64,000 nt of DNA. It comes from Favolaschia claudopus (Eukaryota > Basidiomycota > Agaricomycetes > Agaricales > Mycenaceae). How positions within the stretch are numbered: the stretch's first letter is position 1; each line of letters starts with the position of its first letter. Both the position numbers and the translations under genes were made by a program. Under the pieces are notes generated by a model. The model did no database searches. It had not been told where the DNA came from and saw only the letters and a program-made list of their open reading frames with translations. Shown in pieces: positions 33,033 to 43,406 of this stretch. Location: positions 186,001 through 250,000 of the forward strand of contig JAWWNJ010000127.1 of assembly GCA_037176885.1 (NCBI GenBank), written 5' to 3'.

Positions 33033-33293
33033 GATGTAGTGAGGTGTCGTGGTTAGCTCACCAGGTTCCCGCTTTATTTGGTGCGTTTTTGGCCGGTTCT
33101 TGCAAAACCGACGGTTGGCGTGGAACCTTGGTGTGCTTCCTGGGGGTTTGGGAGCCTAGCGCTTCGAGGTCATCCAGGGGGATGAAAAAATGCCGAAGAA
33201 AATGAATTTCAAGTTGTTCTTCCAGCCACCGCGCTCCACAGCGCATGCCGTGAGAGCCACCGGGTGGCTCCCGGCGGCTCTGCGCAAAGTCTC
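33033..33293. mobile_element. GAGACTTTGCG-family MITE, right part
   Basis: Inverted relative to 13799-14237; ends GCGCAAAGTCTC with TA at 33294-33295. The other end is truncated near 33033, where ATAT repeats begin. Confidence 0.85.
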
Positions 33294-33300
33294 TAGTGTG

Positions 33301-33594
33301 GGTCGACTACCAGATTAAACCGTTCCTCGATAGATTCCCTTGGATCCTTCGTGACTAAAAGTCTTTTTGTCATGATATTCTTAACGTGGAACTGCCGTCG
33401 AGCGAAGAGGTCTGGTTGGTGTCCGGTGACGTCGTCGCAATGTATCCCAACATCCCGATAGATGATGGGATTACCCAAATTGCGTCGATGCTAGGCTGCT
33501 CGCCTATGGAGTTCAATACTCCCGAGGAAGCTAGCCGCATGAGCATCAAGGAACTTGTAGTACTCCTCCTACGGTTAATCCTGAAGTTCAACTA
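33301..33594 (+). pseudogene. Penelope-like RT fragment
   Basis: The frame encodes IKPFLDRFPWILRD-stop-K, then EVWLVSGDVVAMYPNIPIDD and LVVLLLRLILKFNY. The motif D-V-x-x-M-Y-x-N-I-P followed by L..(V/I)L..N(Y/F) is typical of RTs of Penelope-like elements (D.VSLYTNIP ... N.F.F). In basidiomycetes, endonuclease-deficient Penelope-like elements (Coprina) are known and telomere-associated. One in-frame stop. Cut on the right by a MITE end. Confidence 0.6.
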
Positions 33595-34013
33595 CTGTAG
33601 TATTTCGACCAAGTGTTCAGGTGACGGGTGACAGGCACCCGTGAACTGAACACTTTTGGTACCGGTGACGGTGACGCTGGGGGTTTTTTGCCCAAAATGG
33701 ACGAAAAACGTCAAAATGTCGCCGGCTTACTATATACGTAATGATGTACCTTTTTGCGTCGTCCTGTTGCTTCGCAATATCTGAGTGGGGTCGGAATCAG
33801 CGAGGTTCTCTTACAGACGGCAATGTACCTTTTATTACTGGTGCGCATAAACATGTTGGGTATGTGGACAATGCTCCACATAGGAGGGTAAGCTTGCTTC
33901 AGTGCGAACGGGAATTCAATATCGAATACGTCAAATTCATCCATAACGGCGTGGGGGTCACCGCAGGTTACTGATGGTGACCTGTCAGGTGCCTCTTTGC
34001 CAGCCAGATGTAC
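33595..34013. other. Partial MITE, then unrecognised sequence
   Basis: 33597-33715 resembles the left part of the element at 29862 (TTTCGACCAAGTGTTCAGGT, GGTGACGG). No right end. The remainder matches nothing I know. Confidence 0.45.
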
Positions 34014-34015
34014 TA

Positions 34016-34973
34016 CTGTACCAATCTGTATGACTGAAACGCAACGCTTGAAACCAGTGACCGGCCGAAGGGCAAAGGCCTTAAAAGCTATAGCCCTATA
34101 GGTGGGCTATAATGAGGCCTATAGCATTCGTCGAACAAGTGTGAAGGCCTTAAAGAGGGCTATAAAGTCACATGTCTTTGCTCCAGTCAACAGAAGCAGC
34201 GAGCGGGGTGAGTGGCACTAGCTAAGGTGCTGAACAGCGGTTCATTTCGTCTGAAGGTTGATTCTGCTGTGCTTTCAAAGGTTTTTCTTCCAAAAATAAT
34301 TGCAGCTTGAGGCGTGGTCCAAGCGCTAACACGTGACATTTATAGGCCTATAAAGCCTTATAGCTATAGGCCTTAGTCCGTTAGTTACCGCGGCCTCGTT
34401 ACCGTTACCGCCCCTTATTATATAAGCTTCCTTTTTTGGAAACCCATTAACGACGCGCCGATACTGCAAGAGCGCGTCGTTCGACATAAGATACGTGTAA
34501 GCTCAGAATCAAAGCATTTTGTACCTCCTAGAAACACCCCACAGCTACTCCTGTAGACAAAAAACTATCCAGCGTGCGGATTAAGGCAAACCCTACCAAA
34601 AATGGTAAGACATAAATTCAAACCCAAAGAGCTTGGTGCCCACTGCAAGGTCTTATGTTGCAGATAATCACAGTGGAATCACCACTCAAATCGGTCCAAC
34701 AAGTGGAAAGAACGCGTCAAACGCGTAAAGGTGTGCCGGAGATGCTTCCTAAAATGGTCTGCTTATATAATAAGGGATGATAACGGTAATCACACCGCGG
34801 TAACCAACAGACTCTGTAACGAGTTATCGAGTTTGAGTCTGTGCAAGAGACTATATAGGCCTTTGCCCTTTAAAAGGGCTTTAGGGTCCGCCGACCCACT
34901 TTGAAGGCCTATAGGACGGCCACTGCTTGAAACGGCTTACAAATCACCCTTTTATTCATACAGATTGGTACAG
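34016..34973. mobile_element. TIR element CTGTACCAATCTGTATGA, 958 bp
   Basis: TIR CTGTACCAATCTGTATGA and inverse; TA flanks (34014-34015, 34974-34975). Outer arms are rich in CTATAGGCC units. Inside lies another inverted pair (34375-34430 and 34763-34814: GTTACCGCGG, CCTTATTATATAAGC), a probable nested element. Confidence 0.82.
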
Positions 34974-34988
34974 TAATCATGGTGACTT

Positions 34989-35272
34989 TGGCAAAATATA
35001 TCCTCAATCTGATGAAGTAATCGAACGATTGAATGGATTGTGCTCACGATCGGAAGGATTGACAGATTTGGTAGTCACTGTACAATCTGATAGCTGAAGT
35101 TTTGTTTGGCTTTAATTGTAACACTATTTAATTAGTTTGACAAATGGGTAGTTATTCTAATTTTTTATACACAAAACAATTTCCTGTCTATCATTTCTCG
35201 ATGGTTATTTGGAATTCAAGAGTCAGAACATGGCTTAATTTGACAGTGCTTGCACAGAATTCTCCTGCCAAG
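34989..35272. repeat. Repeat H, plus copy (possible gene 3' end)
   Basis: Recurs inverted at 57555-57838. The first part can be read as FGKIYPQSDEVIERLNGLCS ... TVQSDS-stop, which looks like a protein C-terminus of unknown family; the inverted copy has an indel that breaks this frame. Confidence 0.65.
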
Positions 35273-35597
35273 CAAGCACCTCATCCGGAACCTCTCCAAA
35301 TACACGGAGTCAGATCAATATGGAGTACTTACAATTATGCATGGTCTGTCGTTCGATTCTTCCTCGCCACCGTCCTTTTTGCATGAGTTCCAAACACTGT
35401 TCAAACCTTGTTTAAACTCTTGTTTGAACACCTTGGTTAAACACGGTTCAAACCACTTGTCCTTGATAAAACAGGCCTCGTTGCCTCAAGCCCCCCGGCT
35501 GCCTGGCGGGCTCACCTGCCTGTAGGACTGATTAATCAGTAAATAATCGCTGTTTCACGTTGAGACGCTGATTGTTTAATCAAACTTAGTATAGATT

Positions 35598-35716
35598 CAT
35601 GTTTTCCAATATTCCCGGCTCTCTCCATACTCTAGACGACGAAGCTGCAGCGGCTGAGGCTCGCAAAGCTGCCCAGCAAGTGAAGGCCGCAAAAGCCGCC
35701 AAGCGCCGCGAGGCGG
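35598..35716 (+). pseudogene. Start of an Ala/Lys-rich protein, cut by repeat E
   Basis: ATG at 35599 begins MFSNIPGSLHTLDDEAAAAE, continuing as an Ala/Arg/Lys coiled-coil-like segment for about 39 codons; the reading is interrupted where repeat E begins. I do not recognise the protein. Looks like the 5' end of a genuine gene truncated by an insertion. Confidence 0.35.
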
Positions 35717-35843
35717 TTAGTCCCTTGGAGCCTTTCTTCTGCTGTAAGGGCAACCTTTAGGACCCGAGATGTCTCGAGGGTCTAGCGAGGGAGAATCCAA
35801 AGTTAATTAAAGACGCTACTAGGAATACATTACAGTGCACCTA

Positions 35844-36891
35844 AGGTAGGCGTCAGTCACTTACAACGAGCGGTCACATGACGTGTCACGTCACGCGTAA
35901 CGTGGCAAAAATTTCGACACGAAAACAAAACCTGCTGGATTTAGCTCAATTTCAACGATTCTGAGGTCGAAAAAAATTGGGTCATTATGTAATCATAACT
36001 GGAGATAGGAATATGTTTTCTGAGATTTCCCTATGGTGCGCTCGGCCTAAACACCACCAAATAGGTCCCATCATTGATGCCATCACTGATGTCTCAAATC
36101 GACCGACGGAAAAATTTCGAATTTAAATTGCATTTTCTGTTGCAGAATGAGGTTGAGGCAGACTCAGAACATACTCCCCAGCTATAATTAGTGTAGTATG
36201 TGGCTCATAAACCTCTCTGAGAGCATATGAAGCCAGAGTCCGAACCTAAATCGGGCCTATTCCGTAAGCTCACATGACTGATGGATTGATCGCATCACTG
36301 ATGTCTCAAATCCGCCTGGAGAAAAAAGTATTTATTGTGAATTTTGAGGGGACAGTAAATTCCTTTAGAGGGATTAGTTCACTATCTAATCGGAGTGTTT
36401 TGACCAGAGGATCAGTCATGGGAAGGTTCCGATCAGGCGCAATAAATTTTGTTCCTGTTTGGTGGTGTTTAGGCCGAGCGCACCATAGTCACCGTTGTAT
36501 GATGCCCCAAGATGTTGCGCACTGCAGCCAATGTCCACGGTATAGTGTGTATGCTGTTGTGCTGGCGGCTTGCCGGTAATTGATGGGATCCTACCCTATA
36601 TGGTGCGTGGGAGCATTACATAAGCGGCAAATTTCGCTCTCGTCCCAAACCAAAATGGCTCCAATCGCTGAAAAACTCATTTCTGCATTCAAAAAAAAAT
36701 GGGTTGGAAGAATGGTCTACTGCTCCATCACAAGATAGTATTTTTGAATTCTGAGACCAGGGATGTCTTGCATTTGCTCAAATACACCATTTCTAGGTCC
36801 CACTTTTTACCCTGATGTTTTGTGGCCAGAGCTTAATGGCTGTCACACTTTGGTCATGTGACCGCTTGTTGTAAGTGACTGACGCCTACCT
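35844..36891. mobile_element. 1,048-bp MITE AGGTAGGCGTCAGTCAC, copy 1
   Basis: 39-bp TIR starting AGGTAGGCGTCAGTCACTTA with one mismatch between ends, flanked by TA (35842-35843, 36892-36893). Copy 2 (47135-48182) is exactly the same length in the opposite orientation. No transposase; a 101-codon frame inside is not protein-like. Confidence 0.95.
36034..36485. mobile_element. Nested 452-bp MITE TGGTGCGCTCGGCC
   Basis: Inside copy 1. TIR TGGTGCGCTCGGCCTAAACA and inverse, TA flanks (36032-36033, 36486-36487). The same insertion is present in copy 2. Confidence 0.92.
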
Positions 36892-37149
36892 TAGCGAGGG
36901 AGAATCCGAAGAGAAGAAAGGCTAAGGATTCCCACGCTAGGTGTGGCAAACATATACTAACTAATTCCCACAAGGCAGGGTCAACCGGGAATAGTCCCTG
37001 GCCCGATCACATGCTAAGTCCCACCTTGATGACGTAGTTGGACTGGGATCTTGTGTACCCAAAAGTAGAACTCTGTCATAGGTTGATGGAGCTCCACAGG
37101 AATAATGTAATGGGACTTGGGCAGAAGTGCCCAAGTCCCTTTGCGTCAT

Positions 37150-38160
37150 GCTGCGCAGAACAGGGGTTCCCCTGACAGAAGCCTTGAGGTGATAAGATGT
37201 CCACGTCCCATTGGTCCTGAAGATAATCTTCGGGCAACAGATATCTTCGGTCGGTCTCAACAAGGGATGGCTCCAGGACTCTGCTGGCGGTATTGCCACG
37301 ATAGACACGCATCTGAGTGCCCAAAACGCTAAGGCCATACAGGAAGGAGAGGGGACACTCGTGAATGAGGTCATCGTAGCGCAAACGCATTTGTTCATCC
37401 GCAGCTTTGCGCTTCGTTGGGAACAACCTATGCGCGTCGTCCTTGACCTCGATGAGGAAAACAGGTTTTTGCTTGTCGACACTGAAGTTGAACTGAACGC
37501 GATGAGGTAGACGATGAAGTCCACCGTATCGCGAATGTTTTCGGTGGGTGGCGCCTGCGGGGTTACAACGAAGTCGAACCCGTCTCCAAAACAATAGGTA
37601 AGGAGCTTGTTGTACGGTCCATAATAGAGAGTTTGCGGTGAGCCGCCAGAAGCCACCTGGCGGCTCTAATGGCATGCGGATTGGAGCGGCTATGCTGTCT
37701 GGCGGCTCGTTTGGCGGCTGGTAAGACTGGTTCAAATTTGGTTTTGTGAGTGTATTCTTAGTACTTAGTCATCTACATATTGAACCATACACACACGAAG
37801 AAAATTGGATCTGAAAATCTGACGCTATCGCACATTCGAGCCGAAGACTTCGGTTGACGCTGGAAATTGCTTCAATTCAAAACAATTATGCACGTTTGGA
37901 CAACGAACTCTCATTGGCTGAAGGTATAGTCAAGTATGCAAGGTACCCAACCTCAAAATTGTGCTAAGGACCGCGCGCGATGAACGAGCCGCCACATGAC
38001 GTAGCCGCTCCAATCCGCATGCCGTCGGAGCCACCAGGTGGCTTCTGGCGGCTCACCGCAAACTCTCTAATAGCGATTCTCGAATGAACCATGAGCATTA
38101 CGTGCGATTTGGAATATTGTGAGTAGGGGAGGGGGCCAAGCAGCGTCGCTTTGGAACGGC
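37150..38160 (-). pseudogene. PD-(D/E)XK-like protein gene, split by a MITE
   Basis: Minus strand. Upstream of the MITE: RNAHGSFENR; directly after it: YYGPYNKLLTYCFGDGFDFV, then IRDTVDFIVYL; after a one-base shift near 37500: FSVDKQKPVFLIEVKDDAHR, KAADEQMRLRYDDL, LSFLYGLSVLGTQMRVYRG and DVDILSPQGF. D-F...IEVKDD fits the D...(D/E)XK nuclease-fold signature. Proteins of this type are common hypothetical proteins in agarics. The 3' end fuses to repeat E near 37165. Substrate and role unknown. Confidence 0.65.
37627..38067. mobile_element. GAGAGTTTGCGG-subfamily MITE, 441 bp
   Basis: TIR GAGAGTTTGCGGTGAGCCGC and inverse; TA flanks (37625-37626, 38068-38069). Inserted in the codon for the first Tyr of YYGPYNK in the gene above. 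Confidence 0.92.
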
Positions 38161-38744
38161 ATTCTTGTGGGGTGTCGCTTGGGTGTCGCGGTTGGTTGCG
38201 GATCCGATTTATTTTAGATGGCCCGGGTCCCGCGAGGGTTCGAATCCCGAAGACACCACTTCAGCGGGGTCAACTGGCTTTCATGGATGCGCCAGAATGT
38301 TGATCCGGTCGAGCCGATGCGCCGGCCGCCGTTCGGAAGCTGTTTCCTTCGGCCGCGGGTTGAAATCCCGCACTAAACCACAAGAGGAGGGCGGCCGAAA
38401 AATCCCGGATATCATGCCCTCCCTCGGCCGATACTCGGTGGTCGGTCCGAGCTCCTTGAGATTTCTTCAACAGGCAACACTTAGATTTCTTGTAGCTCTT
38501 TCAATTCCCGACATATTCCTTAGCTGAAAACTAGTACCCCCCCATTTTAATATATTCAAAACATTTTGGTCTCTTCAGAATCATCATAACACGAGAATAC
38601 AGAGTCGTATTCAAGAATTGATTCAGCTTCGGGAACTCGGGACTTGACAACGTGACCAAACAACTCGAAGCGCGTCTGTCTTCTCGACGCTCGTCCCCGA
38701 CGTTCGAAGACGCGCCGACTGTCCTTCCAACTTTATTCACGATT
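38070..38744. other. Upstream region; two tRNA T-arm-like motifs
   Basis: GGGTTCGAATCCC at 38236-38248 and GCGGGTTGAAATCCCGC at 38354-38370 look like T arms, but no complete tRNA can be folded around them. Presumed to include the promoter and 5' UTR of the gene starting at 38745. Confidence 0.4.
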
Positions 38745-39779
38745 ATGGCGCTATTCTCTTTTCTTGGCAGTAACTTCTTTGACGTGCAAACCGCTGATAC
38801 CTCCACTCATTTGCCTCTTACGACTGCGACACGACCCTCCTCTTCTCTACCGTCTGATGTCCTGGCTGCCTCGTCATTTGCAAGCAACAGCTCTCCGAAT
38901 ACTTTGGCCGACCCGTTTTCTCCAACTTGCAAAGCCACTCTGTCACCCAGCCAATCCAATGCACGCTATATCCACAAGTCATTTGTGTATAATACTCCCA
39001 TCAACCCCAATACTTTTGGAGCTGTCTACGACTCGGGATACTCGTCTCTCTCCTCTCGTTCAGTAAATTACCACTCCCCTTCAATTCCTATGACATCCGC
39101 TTCAAATTCACCAGCTGAATCGACTCCCTGCAAAAAATATCTTCAGCTCTACCAATCTGGACGCTTGCAAGCGCGCAAAAGCGATTCCAGTCACTGGGAA
39201 CTCAAATGCACCGTTTGCAAGAAGTGGATCAAGACCTCCGTACCTTCTAGACGTCCCTTGTCAATCCCCAACCACTTCTCAGTCCTCGAAGGTCACACCC
39301 AGAGTCGCACCTGTACTGCATACTACCCTGCCAGAGCTTCAACTGCGCCTCCAATTCCTTCCCCGAGAAAAGCATCCCCCTCTATGGTGAACGAGGTCTC
39401 AAGTGACGAGGAAGATGAAGATGACGATCCTTTCCAATTCCAGTAAGTATCATCTTATTTAAAAATTAACTTGACACCTGACGATCCAAAGATACGGCAG
39501 CTCCTCTTCCCTTCCCCTCGAAGCGTCAAGTGCTCAATCAGCTCCCGTCCCAACGGTCATCGTCCAGACCTGTCCTGGCAGTCCCGTTGATTGGCCAGCG
39601 CAGGTCGGGTCGCTCACAGAGACGTTTCCATTCCATCGGATCGGAGTACAGCCTGGCTCACTCTCGTTCGATGTGGAGATGCATAACCCACGAAGATCGT
39701 TGGCTTCTCTAAGCAGTGCACTGGTGAAGCACTACTCAACGGCTGTTGTCCGCAATGCACGAAGATTCCCGCTGAGGTA

Positions 39780-40760
39780 TGGTTGCGGACCGAACTTCGT
39801 GACAAGTCGCAGTCCCAATTTGGTAATTGATACTGTCACGTCAGTTTTCATTGAGACATCCTGGGATTGTGTAAATAGCATTGCAAGAAGGTAATCTACA
39901 AATGGACTGGAGCAAAACTTCGAAAAATCGGTTTTCCGTGTTTTGCACGGCAATTTCGCGCTTTTGATTGCGGATCACTCGGACCGGTGGCTGTGCAGGA
40001 GCATCAATGTCGCCTGGCCATTGCCGATTTCTTGGTTAGGATATTTCACTTTCACTGTGGGGTCCGGAAGAAGGAGTCCGGGGTTGCAGAGGCAGAATGG
40101 CAGAGAAAGACTTGATTACCTGCCTCAAACTCGCGAGTTTAGTACACACAATTTTGGTTTTCGCTGTTCAAATTTGTTTTGTAACCCTAACTTAGGAGTA
40201 CCTCCGATTCCTCTGAAATAAAAATAGAGACTTTGCGCAGAGCCACCGGGAGCCACCCGGTGGCTCTCACGGCATGCGCTGTGGAGCGGCTACGCGCTAT
40301 GGTGGCTCATTCGGTGGCTGAACAACTTGAAATTCATTTTCTTCGGCATTTTTTTATTCCCCTGGATGACCTCAAAGCGCTAGGCTCCCAAACCCCCAGG
40401 AAGCACACCAAGGTTCCACGCCAACCGTCGGTTTTGCAAGAACCGGCCAAAAACGCACCAAATAAAGCGGGAAACTGGTAACCTAACCACGACACCTCAC
40501 TACATTGAGGTATAGTCACAGAGGTACCATGTAGATACTTGAAGCCCCACCTGCAACGCGGGCGACGAGCCACCAAACGAGCCACCATATGCCGTAGCCG
40601 CTGCACAGCGCATGCCGTGAGAGCCACTGGGTGGCTACCGGTGGCTCTGCGCAAAGTCTCTAATTTCACCTATAAACCATACCCTAGTTCCTGCTAAATC
40701 TCGAATCCCGAAGGATTTTGAGCAAAATTGGGACTGGTCATGAAGTTTTGGCCGCAACCA
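39780..40760. mobile_element. TIR element TGGTTGCGGAC, copy 2, 981 bp
   Basis: Ends TGGTTGCGGACCGAACTTCG and inverse CCGCAACCA; TA flanks (39778-39779, 40761-40762). Removing it and one TA joins ...PAEV and QKLADLAL in frame in the surrounding gene. Confidence 0.88.
40227..40660. mobile_element. GAGACTTTGCG-family MITE, 434 bp, nested
   Basis: Same family and same host-element position as 13799-14237; TA flanks (40225-40226, 40661-40662). Confidence 0.92.
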
Positions 40761-41423
40761 TACAGAAACTTGCCGACCTTGCTCTTCAAGCAGACTCGCG
40801 GATCAACCACCGATACTTGAGCTGGGCCCAGATTCGAAGTCTACTCGCAGATCGGACAGAGGAGGTGCGGAAATGGCGTCTGCGGGTAATTGCGCACACA
40901 CAATTATAGGCTTCGGATATTAATTTTCAATTCTAGAGCTTGAATACGGCACGCAACTTCGCCACAGCGGTCCGCAAATTAGCAGACTACCGGCGCTTCA
41001 TGGAAGCCATTGTGGAGAACAACCTACCGCGTCTTCAACAGCTCATTAGCGTCGGGATTCGCCGTGGCTCCAGCCCCAATGCCCTGATTCGGATGATTCA
41101 GTCTGCGCTTGAAGGCGTCTATCAACCTCGTCCCGTTTCCCGAACGCTCGACATCGCCCTCTTGGTCTTTCGTCTTGGCGGCCGCAAACTGTTGTACGCT
41201 GTCAACCATGGACTCGGTCTTCCTTCGCTCCGCACTCTTCGTAACCATATGTCGTTCACCAAGGTCATGCCAACTGTGGGGATGATCTCAGTTGAAGATA
41301 TCATCCACAACATCCGCGAGGTCGTTGTTAGGAGTGCTACCCACCCCCTCGAAGACCTAGTTACCTATCTTATCTCGGACGTTGCCGAGGTATAAATACT
41401 GTCATTATATTTGCTATTCTTTA

Positions 41424-41897
41424 GAGTGTGTACGGGTGCGAGATACTGGCGAGATACGGGATATTGATGGGCACTGATTTCCTTATTGAGTAGAGACCGT
41501 GACATGGATCCCACCTGTCGCTCCGGAGTTCCCGCCGAATCCCGACCCTTTGGCATTGTTTCCCGCCCCACTCCTCACATCCCGCCTTGTTCCCGCCTCC
41601 GCATACCTCCTTAGCAACGACCTATAAAATTCACAGCATTATTCTACAATTTATTTGGGGTTACAATACAGGTGCCTGCCAAAAACTCGCTTAATTTGAA
41701 ACGAAGAGGCAAGTTGCCGGTAGGTCATCGCGGTCGCAGACGCGAGGAAGAGACGTCGACGACGATTGAATTTATTCGCACGTTGGATCAGCGTATAGCT
41801 CGTCACAAAAGTCACAGTCGCCCGTACCTACTCAATAAGGAAATCAGTACCCATCAATATCCAGTATCTCGTCCGTATCTTGCAGCCGTACACACTC
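41424..41897. mobile_element. Harbinger-type MITE in the 5' LTR, 474 bp
   Basis: Long TIR starting GAGTGTGTACGGGTGCGAGA (left) with inverse CCGTACACACTC (right), TTA duplication (41421-41423, 41898-41900); absent from the 3' LTR, so inserted after the retroelement. Confidence 0.92.
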
Positions 41898-42233
41898 TTA
41901 CTTCATTCTTAACTTCTTACCACTATCGTGCAGTACTTCTTCAATACACATTGTTCGAAGTCGCTGCGCTGGTAAGTTAGGATCGGAGTCTTAACACTTT
42001 TTTGAGTTCACAAGCTATTGTGGAGTACTGCCGACTCGTCATAGCGGACGAGAACCAGCCGAGTCGTCATCATCGGACGACACCCCGCCGCATCGTCGCC
42101 ATCGCAGGAGCCCCAGGGCTTGCGACGCTGCTGTTCTCTGCGATCCCTGTCGCGATCTACGCGATCTCGGTATCTACGTGCGTTATCGCCGTGATACTCA
42201 TTTGCTCGTTCTTTTATCTTTCTCTTCTCATCG

Positions 42234-43406
42234 ATGAGACCGTTTAGTCGGGAAACTGACTTGCGGTTCTCGCGTCCACCCTCTGTTCGCTCTGGCGACG
42301 GAGAACGACCTTCATCAGGTCCTCGAGTGCACGCTGTACCACCAGAGCGCACTCGTAGGGCCTTTGATTCTACCACTCGTTTCATTACTTCTCGAGGGTG
42401 TGGATCCTGTTCTGTGACGGATCCATGTCTACGACTATTAGGGCGAACCTCATGTTGTAATTCTGATACATATGAAGCTTTTGCGTCTTTTGCCTACCAC
42501 ATAAATATGCTCAAGTGCACGAGCAAGGGTGACGGCAAGATTTCAGAATCGGACAGAGCACTGTCACTCATCCGTACACGCTATTATTCTAGGCAAGATG
42601 TTCTGGCTATCATCGTCCTCTGGGATGATGTAGCTGACATTGACGAACGCGACAGAGCCGCTTTCCGGAAAATTCGGAAATGTGAGCGTCGTTTGCAAGC
42701 TGTGGAAGCCGTGGGAAAGTTGCCACCAACGTCCCTCTCGTTTTCCGATATCATCACCTACGACTATCTTATTCGCTCCATCTTAGCGGAGGATGTCTCG
42801 TATACCTCGTTGCCTTTGCTATCGAAAGCAGCGCCGATACCACAAGATTCTGACCGGCGTACGCCGTCAAAAGTCAATCCCAAAGAAGATGCCGCTATAG
42901 GGCGGGTATTGGATGAGTCTGAGAAGATGTCGAAGGAGAGGAACGAGACGCGATTGGGTTCAGGCGAGTTCAGCAGTCGTTCTCTCGCCTCCTCTCTCCC
43001 ATTCCACCACCAAATTGTCTCGTTTCCGCTGTCGCTGCCATTCCGACACTGCCAGCACATCGCGCTGGAAGCATTTTGGACGACATCCCTGCGACGTCTC
43101 GTCATTATTCCAGTTCAGTCACACCTTCTTTCGCCTCCACGGCACCTTCTCGAGCTCCAACATCGACGCCGACACCTCCCGCACCATGCACATTGCCGCC
43201 GTCATGTCCTCTGCGTCGCCCAGACCCGAATTCATCTCCGCAGCCCATTGCGTCTAAACTGCATGACGCGAGGGGTGTCCCAAGGCTCGATTCACCGTCT
43301 GCTCGTGCGCCGCGCATTCCCTCGTCGCCCGCCGTCGCCTACTCGTCGACTCACACACCACCCGACCCAGCAGCAGCTTCACCGTCCCTCCGCGCCGCTG
43401 CACTAG
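42234..43406 (+). CDS. Gag-like ORF of the non-autonomous LTR element
   Basis: A 390-codon frame from ATG 42234 with an arginine-rich start, then a helical-looking region (FASFAYHINMLKCTSKGDGK, VLAIIVLWDDVADIDERDRA, SFSDIITYDYLIRSIL). After about 42990 the frame is likely wrong: an overlapping frame (43076-43945) encodes a Pro/Ser/Ala-rich chain. No zinc knuckle. It occupies the gag position between LTRs; I do not recognise the family. Possibly frameshifted. Confidence 0.45.
   Translation: MRPFSRETDLRFSRPPSVRSGDGERPSSGPRVHAVPPERTRRAFDSTTRFITSRGCGSCSVTDPCLRLLGRTSCCNSDTYEAFASFAYHINMLKCTSKGDGKISESDRALSLIRTRYYSRQDVLAIIVLWDDVADIDERDRAAFRKIRKCERRLQAVEAVGKLPPTSLSFSDIITYDYLIRSILAEDVSYTSLPLLSKAAPIPQDSDRRTPSKVNPKEDAAIGRVLDESEKMSKERNETRLGSGEFSSRSLASSLPFHHQIVSFPLSLPFRHCQHIALEAFWTTSLRRLVIIPVQSHLLSPPRHLLELQHRRRHLPHHAHCRRHVLCVAQTRIHLRSPLRLNCMTRGVSQGSIHRLLVRRAFPRRPPSPTRRLTHHPTQQQLHRPSAPLH

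Larger units (their letters stand above)
35714..37060. repeat. Dispersed repeat E, copy split by MITE
   Basis: 35714-35843 and 36892-37060 match 2525-2800. The 1,048-bp element between them sits at a TA that is single in the other copy. Confidence 0.85.

Noticed and set aside
38182..38258. tRNA gene candidate with GGTTCGAATCC
   Set aside because: The acceptor ends nearly pair, but no anticodon stem forms and the T stem has only three pairs.
42002..42385. 125-codon minus-strand frame over the gag-like ORF start
   Set aside because: Opposite to the LTR element's coding direction and overlapping it; Arg-rich composition suggests a shadow.
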